A stretch of 64,000 bases of DNA from contig CAJUER010000001.1 in assembly GCA_910585705.1 (NCBI GenBank), positions 244,651 through 308,650 on the forward strand. The letters run 5' to 3'. Source of the stretch: an uncultured Christensenella sp. (lineage in GTDB: Bacteria; Bacillota; Clostridia; Christensenellales; Borkfalkiaceae). Position numbers and translations under genes: made by a program. This document shows, piece after piece, positions 18,686 through 28,203 of this stretch. Numbering within the stretch: the first letter of the stretch is position 1; every line of letters starts with the position of its first letter. The notes beneath the pieces were generated by a model, which saw only the letters and a list, made by a program, of their open reading frames with translations, ran no database searches and was not told where the DNA came from.

Positions 18686-19249
18686 ATGAAAATTATTGTA
18701 GGTTTGGGCAATCCCGAAGAAAAGTATTTAAAGACCTTTCACAATATGGGTTACATCGCCGTCGGCGACGTTGCCGCAAAGCTGGGCGTAAAATTCAAAA
18801 AGAAGGAGTGCGAGGCATATGTTGCCGAAGCCAACCTCGACGGAGAAAAGATAATTATCGCGCGCCCCGTAACGTATATGAACAACAGCGGCAGGGCGGT
18901 CAAGCAACTGCTTGCAAAGTATCGGGCGTCCGCAGACGATCTTATTATTATTTATGACGATTACGATATGCCTAAGGGCTCCGTAAGAATACGGCCTTCC
19001 GGAAGCGCCGGCACGCATAACGGTATGCGTTCGGTTATTGCCGAAACGGGCACGTCTGCTTTTGTCAGGATACGCGTGGGAATACGCGACGCGGAAGTTA
19101 ATATCCCTATAATAAACTACGTTTTATCGGAAGTTAAAAAAGAGGATTACGAGCTGTTTGTTTCCGCTTGCGGAAGAGCGGCGGAGGCGGCAATTTCACT
19201 TTCGCGCGGCGAAAGCGTTGAAAAGGTAATGACAAGATACAACGGTTAA
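18686..19249 (+). CDS. pth: Peptidyl-tRNA hydrolase
   Basis: The 187-aa enzyme releases peptides from peptidyl-tRNA. It shows the family start IIVGLGNPEEKYLKTFHNMGY with the catalytic His, then RPVTYMNNSG, IYDDYDMPKGSVRIRPSGSAGTHNGM (in pieces) and FVRIRVGI. Length is normal. The prs-pth-mfd order is common in Bacillota. Confidence 0.96.
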   Translation: MKIIVGLGNPEEKYLKTFHNMGYIAVGDVAAKLGVKFKKKECEAYVAEANLDGEKIIIARPVTYMNNSGRAVKQLLAKYRASADDLIIIYDDYDMPKGSVRIRPSGSAGTHNGMRSVIAETGTSAFVRIRVGIRDAEVNIPIINYVLSEVKKEDYELFVSACGRAAEAAISLSRGESVEKVMTRYNG

Positions 19250-19277
19250 TCGTTGTATAAAACTACGGTAATAAACT

Positions 19278-22200
19278 TTGAAAGAAAACTTTTTTACTTA
19301 CCGCAACATAGGCGGCGGCTATCCTGCCGTCGAAGAAGATATCCGCCTCGGCACGCCGACGGCGGTTTTCGGCGTTTCCGAAGCGCATAAATATCTGCTC
19401 GCTTCTCTTGTACAGGGCAAAATTCTGTATATTACGGCGGACGCGGTTTCGGCGGGCAAGGCTTTCGCGTCTGTTTCCGCTCTGTCCGGAAGAAGATGTG
19501 TTCAGCTATGCGCGAAGGACGAGGTTATTTTATATAAGGACGCGCTTTCAAAAGACGCGCTGTATAAACGACTTACCGCTATACACGCAATGCTAAACGG
19601 TTCGGACGTTGTAGTTGCCGATATAGAAGCTGTTATGCAACTCTTTCCCGCGCAGATACAAAGCATAACTTTCAAAGCGGGAAGCGACTGCGAATATGCG
19701 TCCGTTCCTCAACGGCTTGTAAGTATGGGTTATACGCGCGAATACACCGTCGAAAGCAAAGGCACGTTTGCCGTTCGCGGCGATATTTTAGACGTTTTTC
19801 CGATAAACTGCGATAATCCCATGCGTATCGACTTTTTCGGGGACACGGTCGAAAGAATACGTCCGTACGACTCTGTAAGCGGCGAACGTATGGAAACAGT
19901 GGAAAGCGTTTGCGTGATTTCCGCTACGGACGCATATTATGACGCCGCAGATACGGCACATGTGAAAGAGGAAGTTGCTAAATGCCTTAAAAGCTGTGCG
20001 GACAGCGCCGCGTTCCGCAGGGCGAAAGCAATCGCGGAGGAGCTTTTTGCCAAGATGGAAGGCGGTGCGCCGTTTGCAGGCGTGTCCTTCGTTATGCCGC
20101 TTTTGAACTGTTCACGCACGATATTCGAAATACTGCCCAAAGACACGCAGATAATTTTCGACGAGTGCAAGCTTATTAACGACGCTGTGACCGGGCTTTA
20201 CGGCGAGCATACAGAGCGCGTGCGCGAGCTTAAAAAGGGAGGCGAAGCGTTTGCGTTCGGTTCAAACCAGATAATATCGCCCGAAACGCTGTACAACGGT
20301 TTTAATGGTTACCGTTGCGCGGCGTTGCAGACTTTTGCGTCAAGTACGCAGTTTTTCCGTCCGCTTAAAACTTATAATTTAAATTCTTCGCCTGCGCCGT
20401 CTTACCTTAACGCGGTAACTCAGCTTGTAACGGACGTAAAAAACTGGCTTTCAAACGGTTACAGAATTCTGATATTCACGGGCGGATTGCAACGCACCGA
20501 AAGGCTTTCGGAAATCCTTTCCGACGAGTATCTTCCCGTATATCCTGTGCCCGACAGGCTCGAAGCATTGCACGGCGTCGCGCTTACTTCAGAGGAGCTT
20601 GCTCACGGGCTTATAATACACGAAAGCAAACTCGTAATTATTGGTAGCAGCGATTTGTACACTAAGGCGGTTACAAAGCGCATACGCCGCCGCAGGGGAG
20701 ATATGTTTACCGCGCCCGAAATAGGCGATTACGCCGTTCACGAAAAGCACGGTATCGGCAGAATTACGGGCACAAAAAAAATAGAAACCACCGACGGAAT
20801 CAAGGAATACATTTCAATCGAATATCGCGGCGGCGATGTTCTGTACGTTCCTGTCGAGCAGATGGACGTGCTTTCCAAATATGTAGGCGAAGGCAGTCCT
20901 TCGCTTTCAAAAATAGGCGGGGCGGAGTTCGACAGGGTAAAGGAAAGGGTAAAGCGCTCTATCCGCGAGCTTGCTTTCGACCTTAAAAAACTTTATGCCG
21001 AGCGCGGCGAAAAACGCGGCTTCCGCTTCCCAGAAAACGCCGTGATGATGCAGGAATTCGAAGAAGCGTTTTCGTATGACGAAACGCCTGACCAGCTTTC
21101 ATCGATAGAAGAAATAAAGGCCGATATGTGTTCGGAAAAAGTTATGGACAGACTTTTGTGCGGCGACGTGGGTTTCGGCAAAACCGAAGTCGCCTTGCGC
21201 GCCGTTTATCTGTGTATTCTCGGAGGCAAGCAAGCCGCATTAATGTGTCCCGGAACGGTTCTTTCCGAACAGCACTTCAATACAGCCTTGCAAAGGTTCA
21301 ACGATTTCGGTGTAAAGGTTGAAAAACTCAACCGTTTCAAAACGCCGAAACAGCAGCAGGAAACTTTGAAAAGGCTTGCAAATGGCGATATCGACTTTAT
21401 TATCGGCACGCATAGGTTGCTTTCCGACGACGTAAAATTTTACGATCTGGGGCTGCTTGTTCTTGATGAGGAGCAGCGTTTCGGCGTCGAGCACAAGGAA
21501 AAAATAAAAAACGTAAAATCCGACGTGGACTGTCTGACTATGACGGCAACGCCCATTCCGCGCACTCTTCATATGTCGCTTGCGGGGATAAGGGATATAA
21601 GCACTATTAACACTCCGCCGCAAAAACGTTTGCCGGTGCAAACTTACGTCGTTGAAGAAACCGAAACTCTTATTCGCGACGCGTGCATAAGGGAGCTTTC
21701 GCGCGGAGGACAGGTTTTCATACTCTATAACAGGGTGGAAACAATATCTTCTTTTGCGGGTAAAATTTCGGAGATAGTGCCCGAAGGCAGAGTGTGTTAC
21801 GCGCACGGCAGAATGGACAGGGATATGCTTGAAAACAGCGTTTTCTCTTTCTATCGCGGCGATAAAAACATTCTCGTAACCACTACGATTATTGAAAACG
21901 GGATAGACCTTCCGAACGCAAACACCATAATAGTTATTGACGCAGACAGGCTCGGTATTTCACAGCTTTATCAGCTTCGCGGAAGAGTGGGACGCGGTTC
22001 GCGCCTTGCGCAAGCTTACTTTACTTTCAAGCCCGACAAAATATTGACCTCAGACGCGGCGGAACGGCTTAAAGCTATTATGCAGTTTACCGAGCTCGGC
22101 TCGGGCTTTAAGGTCGCAATGCGTGATTTGGAAATTCGCGGCGCGGGCAACGTGCTTGGCGCGGAACAGCACGGTCATATGGACAAAGTCGGATATGAGT

Positions 22201-22691
22201 TATATTCCAAGCTGTTAAAAGAAGAACTGACGGGCGAAAGCCAGTTCGCGGCGGAGCTCGATATAAAGGCGACGGCGTATATACCCGAATCGTACGTTGA
22301 GTCGAACGCAGGCAGAATGGATTGCTATAAACAGATTGCGGAAATACGCACGGTAGAAGATTATAAACGCGTATGTCTTTCTATAGAAGACAACTACGGT
22401 CCTATGCCGGATGAGGTTTTGAACTTGTTGATTATAGCCGTACTTAAATCATATGCGGCAAAATTCAACGTCAGGAAAATCAGCGTAGACGGTACGGAAG
22501 GAGCTATGGAACTGCCTTCTATAAATACTCTTAAAGACGAGCGGTTGAAAGCCGCGCTCGATAAATACTCGGGCAGAGTCAAACTTTCAATGGCAAAGGC
22601 GCCGCTTATTATATTCGAACCGTACCGCAATCCTTCCAAAACAATGCTCGAAATGACAAAATTTTTAAAATTTGCTATAAGTTTTGCGTAA
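19278..22691 (+). CDS. mfd: Transcription-repair coupling factor
   Basis: The 1137-aa protein removes stalled RNA polymerase and recruits UvrA. In order: UvrB-homology region (~1-300), RNA polymerase interaction (CarD-like) domain (~480-545, GDYAVHEKHGIGR), a DEAD-type translocase with Walker A CGDVGFGKTE, DEEQRFG, TATPIPRTL, and helicase motif VI QLRGRVGRG, then the C-terminal TRCF domain. The start is TTG 19278 with no clear ribosome binding site. It is 28 nt after pth. Together with uvrA, uvrB and uvrC, the window holds the whole transcription-coupled excision repair set. Confidence 0.96.
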   Translation: MKENFFTYRNIGGGYPAVEEDIRLGTPTAVFGVSEAHKYLLASLVQGKILYITADAVSAGKAFASVSALSGRRCVQLCAKDEVILYKDALSKDALYKRLTAIHAMLNGSDVVVADIEAVMQLFPAQIQSITFKAGSDCEYASVPQRLVSMGYTREYTVESKGTFAVRGDILDVFPINCDNPMRIDFFGDTVERIRPYDSVSGERMETVESVCVISATDAYYDAADTAHVKEEVAKCLKSCADSAAFRRAKAIAEELFAKMEGGAPFAGVSFVMPLLNCSRTIFEILPKDTQIIFDECKLINDAVTGLYGEHTERVRELKKGGEAFAFGSNQIISPETLYNGFNGYRCAALQTFASSTQFFRPLKTYNLNSSPAPSYLNAVTQLVTDVKNWLSNGYRILIFTGGLQRTERLSEILSDEYLPVYPVPDRLEALHGVALTSEELAHGLIIHESKLVIIGSSDLYTKAVTKRIRRRRGDMFTAPEIGDYAVHEKHGIGRITGTKKIETTDGIKEYISIEYRGGDVLYVPVEQMDVLSKYVGEGSPSLSKIGGAEFDRVKERVKRSIRELAFDLKKLYAERGEKRGFRFPENAVMMQEFEEAFSYDETPDQLSSIEEIKADMCSEKVMDRLLCGDVGFGKTEVALRAVYLCILGGKQAALMCPGTVLSEQHFNTALQRFNDFGVKVEKLNRFKTPKQQQETLKRLANGDIDFIIGTHRLLSDDVKFYDLGLLVLDEEQRFGVEHKEKIKNVKSDVDCLTMTATPIPRTLHMSLAGIRDISTINTPPQKRLPVQTYVVEETETLIRDACIRELSRGGQVFILYNRVETISSFAGKISEIVPEGRVCYAHGRMDRDMLENSVFSFYRGDKNILVTTTIIENGIDLPNANTIIVIDADRLGISQLYQLRGRVGRGSRLAQAYFTFKPDKILTSDAAERLKAIMQFTELGSGFKVAMRDLEIRGAGNVLGAEQHGHMDKVGYELYSKLLKEELTGESQFAAELDIKATAYIPESYVESNAGRMDCYKQIAEIRTVEDYKRVCLSIEDNYGPMPDEVLNLLIIAVLKSYAAKFNVRKISVDGTEGAMELPSINTLKDERLKAALDKYSGRVKLSMAKAPLIIFEPYRNPSKTMLEMTKFLKFAISFA

Positions 22692-22707
22692 ATTTCATTA
22701 AAAAAGT

Positions 22708-22736
22708 TTGCTATTACCGCGCAATTATTATATAAT
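22708..22736 (+). promoter_or_regulatory. Promoter of the PrsA-like lipoprotein gene
   Basis: TTGCTA (22708-22713), a 17-nt spacer and TATAAT (22731-22736) lie 44 nt before ATG 22780. Confidence 0.65.
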
Positions 22737-22779
22737 TGTATTTGGTATTTTATCGCAATACTTAGCAGGAGATAACATT

Positions 22780-24924
22780 ATGAAGAAAAAGACTGCGGCA
22801 GCCGTCGCATTGGCTTCATGTATAACGCTTACGGCGACTTTGGCGGGTTGTTCGCTTATTTCTAAGGATAACCGCCTTGATATGGAGCAGGTAATAGCGA
22901 CAGTCGATATTTCCAAGTCGGACAAGCTTCCGGAAAATCTGTCGGCATACAAGGCGGCAATCAGCTCTACGGAAATAGTCAAAAGGGAGCTGGTGTCGTA
23001 CTTTTTGAACGTCGGCTACTCTTATATCCAGAACGGTACTTCTTATAAGGACACGTTCAATATGCTTATGGACGCGTTAATCGACAACGCGGTGCTTACG
23101 CAGTACTGCACGCTTGAACTTCTTGCCGAAGACACTTCGGTAACGCTTGAGGAATTCAACGCGAAGAAAAACGACGTGGAAAAATACGTCTATCTTTTGG
23201 GCGGAGAAGAAAGCAATGAAGTTCAGCTTGCGAAGTATTCGCTTTTTTCTTCGTTGAACACCGCAATCGATAATTACGAAAAGACGATTATAGAAGAAGA
23301 CGATAAATATGAAGGTTCGGATACGAGGACGACTCCCACAAATCTCGATACCGAGCAGGATGATTATTATCCCCGTCGTGAGGACGGCAAAACGCTTAAC
23401 TACAACGTTTATACCGGCTATGAGAAGTATCTTTTAAAGGACAGCGGAACTTATCAGGACGACGCTATCGAAGGAACGACGAGGGCTACACGCACGAAGG
23501 CGTACAACAGCTTTATAAATAATCTGCGTCAGAACTATCTTATAGAAGACGACGAAAATCTGACCGACATCTGGTCGCTTCAATATATTCAGAACGAATA
23601 CGTTAATCAGCTCGAATCCCGCGTAATAAACAAGTATTATAAAATTTACGAGGAAGAGCAGGAAGAAAACCTCAAAAACGGTGAAGAGGGCTACAAGTAC
23701 GTTCAAAGCGTTTACGACGAGCTTCTCAATTCCCAGAAAGACAGTTATGTGACTTCGTCCGCGTTCGAAACCGCTATGGGCAGTATGTCGTCAAGCTCTT
23801 TTGTTTTGTACAGTCCCTCAACGACCGACAGCGACAAGTTCGACGGAACGAAGAACGGTGAGTTCGGGTTTGTTTACAATATCCTTTTGCCTTTCAATGC
23901 AAAACAAAGCGTCCAGCTTGCTCAGCTTAACAGCGTCTTGACTGCTAACGACGACAAGAACGCTTACTATATCGGCAGAAACGAGCTTTTAAAAGATATT
24001 AAAACGACCGACCAGCGCGCAGCTTGGTTTAACGGTTCGACAAAATACGCTTTCGACGCCAAATACGAGGACGGCAAGTACGACGGCGACTATTATAAGA
24101 GCGGTGAGAGAAATTATCTGTTCTTTGAAAACAACCTTACCGACAGCGGCGAAGGCGGAAGATACAAAAAGCTTCAGGCTTACGACGGCAGATACGCGTA
24201 TAACGGCAAGGCGTACGAAAATAAGGACGGAAGCTATACGCTCATTCCCGAAAAGCTGACTATCGATAGTATGCTCGAAGAGTTCTCGGCATATATTAAC
24301 TATGTACTGGGCACTACAAACAGTGTTTCGTACAGTACCGATTCGAATTACTACGACACATTTGATTTCTTCAAAGACGGTGACGACGAGGAAATAGACT
24401 ATTCGAAATTCGTCTATGCTTCGGGTAAAGTTGATTTCGGAAGTGATTTCAAGAAGAACGACCTTATGAACGCGGCGACTAACCAGTATAAGGCGATGAG
24501 CGCTGTAAACGAGCTTCAGTTTGCTTATACTACGGATACGGGCGTGCTTTCCAACTACGTCGGCTATTCCGTTTCGGCATACGATACAACGTATATCAAA
24601 GAATTCGAATATGCGGCTAAAAAGGCTGTATCCGAAGGCGAAGGCGCGTTCACTGTTTGCGCGGGCGATTACGGCTGGCACCTTATATATGTAACTTATA
24701 AATATGATTTGAACGGCGGCGCCGTCAACGGCGAGACTATCGACTGGTCGAGAATTTCTACCGAAGGTACGTTTGAAAACCTTTTCTTCGAGTGGATAAA
24801 GAGTAATGATTTGTCTAACGTAACTTCTATGCGTAGAAGTAAAATAATCAGCGAGTTCAACAAGGAAGCAACGGTAGTCAAATATCAGAAGAGGTATCAG
24901 GACTTACTTGATTTAGGTGATTAA
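22780..24924 (+). CDS. PrsA-like foldase lipoprotein
   Basis: The 714-aa protein has a signal peptide with lipobox LAGC (Cys ~25). A SurA/PrsA-like N-terminal region follows, and near the C-terminus a degenerate parvulin-like segment (YIKEFEYAAKKAVSEGEGAF then DYGWHLIYV, residues ~605-650) resembles the end of peptidyl-prolyl isomerase domains. It probably helps secreted proteins fold outside the membrane. The long middle is acidic, tyrosine-rich and not recognised. I chose ATG 22780, preceded by AGGAGATAAC, over an upstream start that lies in the promoter. mfd followed by a PrsA-like gene is a common clostridial order. Confidence 0.75.
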   Translation: MKKKTAAAVALASCITLTATLAGCSLISKDNRLDMEQVIATVDISKSDKLPENLSAYKAAISSTEIVKRELVSYFLNVGYSYIQNGTSYKDTFNMLMDALIDNAVLTQYCTLELLAEDTSVTLEEFNAKKNDVEKYVYLLGGEESNEVQLAKYSLFSSLNTAIDNYEKTIIEEDDKYEGSDTRTTPTNLDTEQDDYYPRREDGKTLNYNVYTGYEKYLLKDSGTYQDDAIEGTTRATRTKAYNSFINNLRQNYLIEDDENLTDIWSLQYIQNEYVNQLESRVINKYYKIYEEEQEENLKNGEEGYKYVQSVYDELLNSQKDSYVTSSAFETAMGSMSSSSFVLYSPSTTDSDKFDGTKNGEFGFVYNILLPFNAKQSVQLAQLNSVLTANDDKNAYYIGRNELLKDIKTTDQRAAWFNGSTKYAFDAKYEDGKYDGDYYKSGERNYLFFENNLTDSGEGGRYKKLQAYDGRYAYNGKAYENKDGSYTLIPEKLTIDSMLEEFSAYINYVLGTTNSVSYSTDSNYYDTFDFFKDGDDEEIDYSKFVYASGKVDFGSDFKKNDLMNAATNQYKAMSAVNELQFAYTTDTGVLSNYVGYSVSAYDTTYIKEFEYAAKKAVSEGEGAFTVCAGDYGWHLIYVTYKYDLNGGAVNGETIDWSRISTEGTFENLFFEWIKSNDLSNVTSMRRSKIISEFNKEATVVKYQKRYQDLLDLGD

Positions 24925-25745
24925 TGGAAATCTGGCAGGCAGTAATTCTCGGATTTGTTCAGGGATTAACCGAATTTTTGCCCGTGTCTTCATCGGGACA
25001 TATAGCGTTTTTTCAAGGTGTTTTCGGAATAAGCGAGCAAGATATTGCACTGTTTTTCACGATAATCCTTCATTTAGGCACGCTTGTTGCGGTTTGCGTC
25101 GTATTTTGGCGCGATATTATTGCACTGTTCAGAAAACCCTTCAAAACTTTCGGTTTCCTTGTGCTTGCTTCCGTGCCTGCGGCAATTACGGGACTTTTGT
25201 TCGAAATTCTGCATCTTGACGAAGTGCTTTTAAAACGCTCGAATATGGGACTTGTACTGTCCGTGTTTTTCCTTGTAACGGCAACCGTGCTGTTTGTAAC
25301 GGAAATGGTAGTAAAGCGCAGGCAGAATACGCTTCCGCTCTGTTTCAGAACGGTTATACCTATGGGCGTTGCTCAGGCGTTCGCAGTGCTTCCCGGCATT
25401 TCGAGAAGCGGTTCTACAATTTGCGCTGGAACGCTTGCCGGTTGCAAAAGCGAAGACGTAGCCAAATTTTCGTTTATGATGAGTATTCCCGTAATACTTG
25501 GAAGCTTTATCATAGAGCTGGGAATGGGACTTTACAAGGGCGAAATTCAGCAGTCTTTTACGGACGGCGGTGCAACGCTCGGTTGGAGCGTCGCGCTCGG
25601 TTTCCTCGTTTCGGCGGTGGCGGGTCTGTTCGCAATCAAGGTAATGCTTAAAGTAATTAAAAAAGCAAATTACAAATGGTTCAGCTTATACCTCGTATGT
25701 ATGGCTATAGTTTGCTTTGTGCTTCATTTCACTTATTTTAACTGA
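24924..25745 (+). CDS. uppP: Undecaprenyl-diphosphatase
   Basis: The 273-aa membrane protein recycles the lipid carrier for cell wall synthesis. Family motifs: GFVQGLTEFLPVSSSGH at the N-terminus (E and SSSGH of the active site) and LPGISRSGSTI (~150). About eight helices. It starts on the last base of the preceding stop codon (TAATG). BacA/UppP levels affect bacitracin resistance. Confidence 0.96.
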   Translation: MEIWQAVILGFVQGLTEFLPVSSSGHIAFFQGVFGISEQDIALFFTIILHLGTLVAVCVVFWRDIIALFRKPFKTFGFLVLASVPAAITGLLFEILHLDEVLLKRSNMGLVLSVFFLVTATVLFVTEMVVKRRQNTLPLCFRTVIPMGVAQAFAVLPGISRSGSTICAGTLAGCKSEDVAKFSFMMSIPVILGSFIIELGMGLYKGEIQQSFTDGGATLGWSVALGFLVSAVAGLFAIKVMLKVIKKANYKWFSLYLVCMAIVCFVLHFTYFN

Positions 25746-25750
25746 CGGTT

Positions 25751-25780
25751 AAAGCGGCTTAAAAAGGCCGCTTTATTTTT
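25751..25780 (+). terminator. Terminator after uppP
   Basis: The stem AAAGCGGC/GCCGCTTT is followed by ATTTTTATA. Confidence 0.8.
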
Positions 25781-25801
25781 ATAAATTGTTATAAAATTTT
25801 A

Positions 25802-25832
25802 TTGACAATTTATGTCGGGGGGGGGGTATAAT
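25802..25832 (+). promoter_or_regulatory. Promoter of the ABC exporter, with a G10 spacer
   Basis: Consensus TTGACA (25802-25807) and TATAAT (25827-25832) are separated by 19 nt, of which ten are a G homopolymer. Both hexamers are perfect, but the spacer is 2 nt longer than the 17-nt optimum. The spacing would change with every slip in the G tract. Confidence 0.8.
25817..25826 (+). repeat. Ten-base G homopolymer
   Basis: Ten consecutive G, the longest such run I noticed in the window, lie wholly inside the promoter spacer of the exporter operon. Confidence 0.95.
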
Positions 25833-25859
25833 GTATAAGGAATCATATCGGGAGATATT

Positions 25860-26636
25860 ATGGAAGAAATATTGAATGTACAAAATCTCAGAAAAACTTT
25901 CACTCTTTCGCGCAAACAGCAGAAGCTGGAACGCACGAACCTGAAAGTTAAAGTTGCGGTGGACAACCTTTCGTTTACGGCTTTTCGGGGTGAAATTTTC
26001 GGGCTTTTGGGACCTAACGGCGCAGGCAAAACGACGACGCTGAGAATGCTTGCCACACTTATAAAGCCCGATAGCGGAAACGCGCTTATAGACGGAAAAA
26101 GCGTAATTTCCGACGAGTTCGAGGTACGAAAGAAAATAGGATTTTTAACCAGCGAATTGAAGCAGGAAGAATTTTTTACTCCCAATTATCTGTTTAATTT
26201 CTTTTCCGAACTTTACGGAGTGGATAAAACCGTGTGCGAGCAAAGGCGCGTTATGCTTTTTTCTAAATTCGGTATAGATAAGTTTGCGGAAGTTAAATTC
26301 GGCAATCTTTCGACGGGTATGAAGCAGAAAGTTTCGCTTGTTATGTCGATAGTTCATGACCCCGAATTTATAATTTTCGATGAACCGACAAACGGACTTG
26401 ACGTATTGACCGCGAAGGTCGTTACGGACTTTCTTCTCGAACTCAAAGCCGCAGGAAAGACGATAATTCTTTCCACTCACATTTTCAGCCTCGTTGAAAA
26501 ACTTTGCGACAGAGTGGGCATTATAATTGACGGCAAACTTATTGCTCTTGATACGCTTGAAAACCTCACAAAGGAGAATAACCTCGAAGAAACGTTCTTC
26601 AAGCTTTACGAAAGGGTAGCGGGGGAAGCGAAATGA
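25860..26636 (+). CDS. ABC transporter ATP-binding protein, NatA-like
   Basis: The 258-aa ATPase has Walker A GPNGAGKTT (~50), signature LSTGMKQK, Walker B FIIFDEPTNGLD and switch His in STHIFS. The insertion before the domain (LSRKQQKLERTNLKVKVAV) and overall form fit the NatA/ABC-2 exporter group that moves sodium, drugs or lipids. Ribosome binding site GGGAGA. It overlaps the permease gene by 4 nt. It is expressed from the G10-spacer promoter. Substrate unknown. Confidence 0.9.
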   Translation: MEEILNVQNLRKTFTLSRKQQKLERTNLKVKVAVDNLSFTAFRGEIFGLLGPNGAGKTTTLRMLATLIKPDSGNALIDGKSVISDEFEVRKKIGFLTSELKQEEFFTPNYLFNFFSELYGVDKTVCEQRRVMLFSKFGIDKFAEVKFGNLSTGMKQKVSLVMSIVHDPEFIIFDEPTNGLDVLTAKVVTDFLLELKAAGKTIILSTHIFSLVEKLCDRVGIIIDGKLIALDTLENLTKENNLEETFFKLYERVAGEAK

Positions 26637-27778
26637 AAAGTATTTTAACCATTATAAAAAAAGAATTTTCCCGTTTCTTTAAAGACAAAAGAATGATTTT
26701 GGCGATTTTTATTCCGGGACTTCTTATCTTTGTGCTTTATTCTCTCATGGGCGCGGTTACGGATAAAATGGGTAAAACGGATGAGGATTACAAGCCTTCC
26801 GCCGTAATTATAAATTTACCGTCGGAGCTTTCCGTGCCGTTTTCAACGCTTTTGAACATCAGCGACGAACAGATTGACGAAGAGCAGGCAAAAATCAAGG
26901 TAGAAGAGGGTGCGCTCGATGTTTTGATAGTATTTCCCGAAAATTTCGATTTGTCAAACACCGAAATAGGCGAGATCGTTCCGAATATTAATCTATATTT
27001 TAATTCCTCCCGCGATAATTCGGTTGCAGGCTACGCAGTAATAAATGCAACGCTTGAAGCAATCAAAAAAACTTCGTTCACCGTCAATAGCGTGGAGGGG
27101 ATTAAGTACGATCTTGCAACCGAAAGCGACACGGTCACGAAAATTCTTTCCAGACTTGTGCCGATGCTTATGTTTTCGCTTATAGCGTCGGCGTGCGTAT
27201 CTTTCGTGCCCGAATCGATTGCGGGTGAAAAAGAGCGCGGTACGATGGCGACTATTCTGATAACGCCGATTAAGCGATGGAAAATCGCACTCGGTAAAAT
27301 AATAAGTCTGTCGTGCTTCGCTATGCTCAGCGGCTTATCCAGCTTTATCGGCGTAATATTGTCGTTGCCAAAACTTGTGGGTGGAATGGGGTTGAACTTA
27401 ACTTCTATGCCTTATGGCTTCGGTGATTATTTTGCGATTTTTGCCTTGATAATTTCCGTAACGCTTGTAATTGTATCCTCGTTTTCGGTTTTGTCTACGC
27501 TTTCCAAAAACGTAAAGGAGGCAGGCGCGTTTATCGGCCCCATTATGATGGTGATAATACTTTTGGGTGTGGTTTCCATGTTCTTTACGAACCCGCACGT
27601 TGCGCTTTGCGCAATTCCTCTTTTAGGTAGCGGATTAGCCATAACGGAAATTATGCTGCTTACCGCTTCGCCTTTGGGGGTTGCGCTTGCGATAATTTCA
27701 AATCTTGTTCTGACGGCTGGGTTTGTGGTTTTGCTCGGGTTTATGTTTAAAAGCGAAAAAATTATGTTTAAAAAATAA
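26633..27778 (+). CDS. ABC-2 type permease, NatB-like
   Basis: The 381-aa protein has an N-terminal helix (~20-40), a large external domain (~45-175) and a C-terminal block of about five helices starting at ~180, the usual ABC-2/NatB plan. The EKERGTMATILITPIKRWKI stretch after the second helix is characteristic. It pairs with the ATPase upstream (ATGA overlap). Likely an exporter; substrate unknown. Confidence 0.88.
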   Translation: MKSILTIIKKEFSRFFKDKRMILAIFIPGLLIFVLYSLMGAVTDKMGKTDEDYKPSAVIINLPSELSVPFSTLLNISDEQIDEEQAKIKVEEGALDVLIVFPENFDLSNTEIGEIVPNINLYFNSSRDNSVAGYAVINATLEAIKKTSFTVNSVEGIKYDLATESDTVTKILSRLVPMLMFSLIASACVSFVPESIAGEKERGTMATILITPIKRWKIALGKIISLSCFAMLSGLSSFIGVILSLPKLVGGMGLNLTSMPYGFGDYFAIFALIISVTLVIVSSFSVLSTLSKNVKEAGAFIGPIMMVIILLGVVSMFFTNPHVALCAIPLLGSGLAITEIMLLTASPLGVALAIISNLVLTAGFVVLLGFMFKSEKIMFKK

Positions 27779-27785
27779 TGAAAAG

Positions 27786-27820
27786 CGCCCGACGGTTGTT
27801 ACCGTCGGGCGAAAATTTTC
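27786..27820. terminator. Bidirectional terminator between the exporter and the SRP RNA
   Basis: An 11-bp stem CGCCCGACGGT/ACCGTCGGGCG with a TGTT loop has T-rich flanks on both strands. It can end the exporter mRNA (plus) and the SRP RNA (minus). Confidence 0.85.
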
Positions 27821-27825
27821 AAAAA

Positions 27826-28092
27826 AGCTGTGCAGTCTTTTTTGCCGAAACAAGCCGAAGCGTAAATCTTACAGGTAGCTACTCCAAAGCTACCTTATGG
27901 CACACCGAAGAAGCTGTTTAGTGCTGCTATATCCCTATCCTGACACGGTTCGCAGCGTTCGGTTGCATAAGACCTTGGTATCAATACCCCTTATAAGACG
28001 CGGCCTTCCACTTGTTCCGTCGGGAAAGACATTCAGTCCTGCTGTAGCGGATTGCAGGTACAGGGCACCGCTAACTCCCCACCTAGCACAGT
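27826..28092 (-). ncRNA. ffs: Signal recognition particle RNA, long Gram-positive type
   Basis: On the minus strand the RNA begins ACTGTGCTAGGTGGGGAG, followed by AGCGGTGCCCTG, close to the Bacillus scRNA Alu domain. The Ffh-binding hairpin reads GTCAGG-ATA-GGGA-TAT-AGCAGCAC: the conserved asymmetric and symmetric loops are kept, but the distal stem is three A-U pairs with a GGGA tetraloop. The 5' CTGTGC (28091-28086) pairs with GCACAG (27833-27828) near the 3' end, giving a length of about 265 nt. The RNA forms the scaffold of the particle that targets membrane and secreted proteins. Confidence 0.93.
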
Positions 28093-28098
28093 AAAATT

Positions 28099-28127
28099 AT
28101 TTTAGCAGAAAAGATTAAGTTTGGCAA
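28099..28127 (-). promoter_or_regulatory. Promoter of the SRP RNA
   Basis: On the minus strand TTGCCA (28127-28122), a 17-nt spacer and TAAAAT (28104-28099) place the start at about 28092, which agrees with the predicted RNA 5' end. Confidence 0.75.
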
Positions 28128-28148
28128 GCGTTTATCAAAGGTTTTAAG

Positions 28149-28177
28149 TTGACAATTTTCGGTCGATATTTTACAAT
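28149..28177 (+). promoter_or_regulatory. Promoter of the Mrp ATPase gene
   Basis: TTGACA (28149-28154), a 17-nt spacer and TACAAT (28172-28177). The gene follows after an AAAGGAG ribosome binding site. Confidence 0.75.
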
Positions 28178-28203
28178 GTATTTAATAGTAAAGGAGATTT
28201 CGA

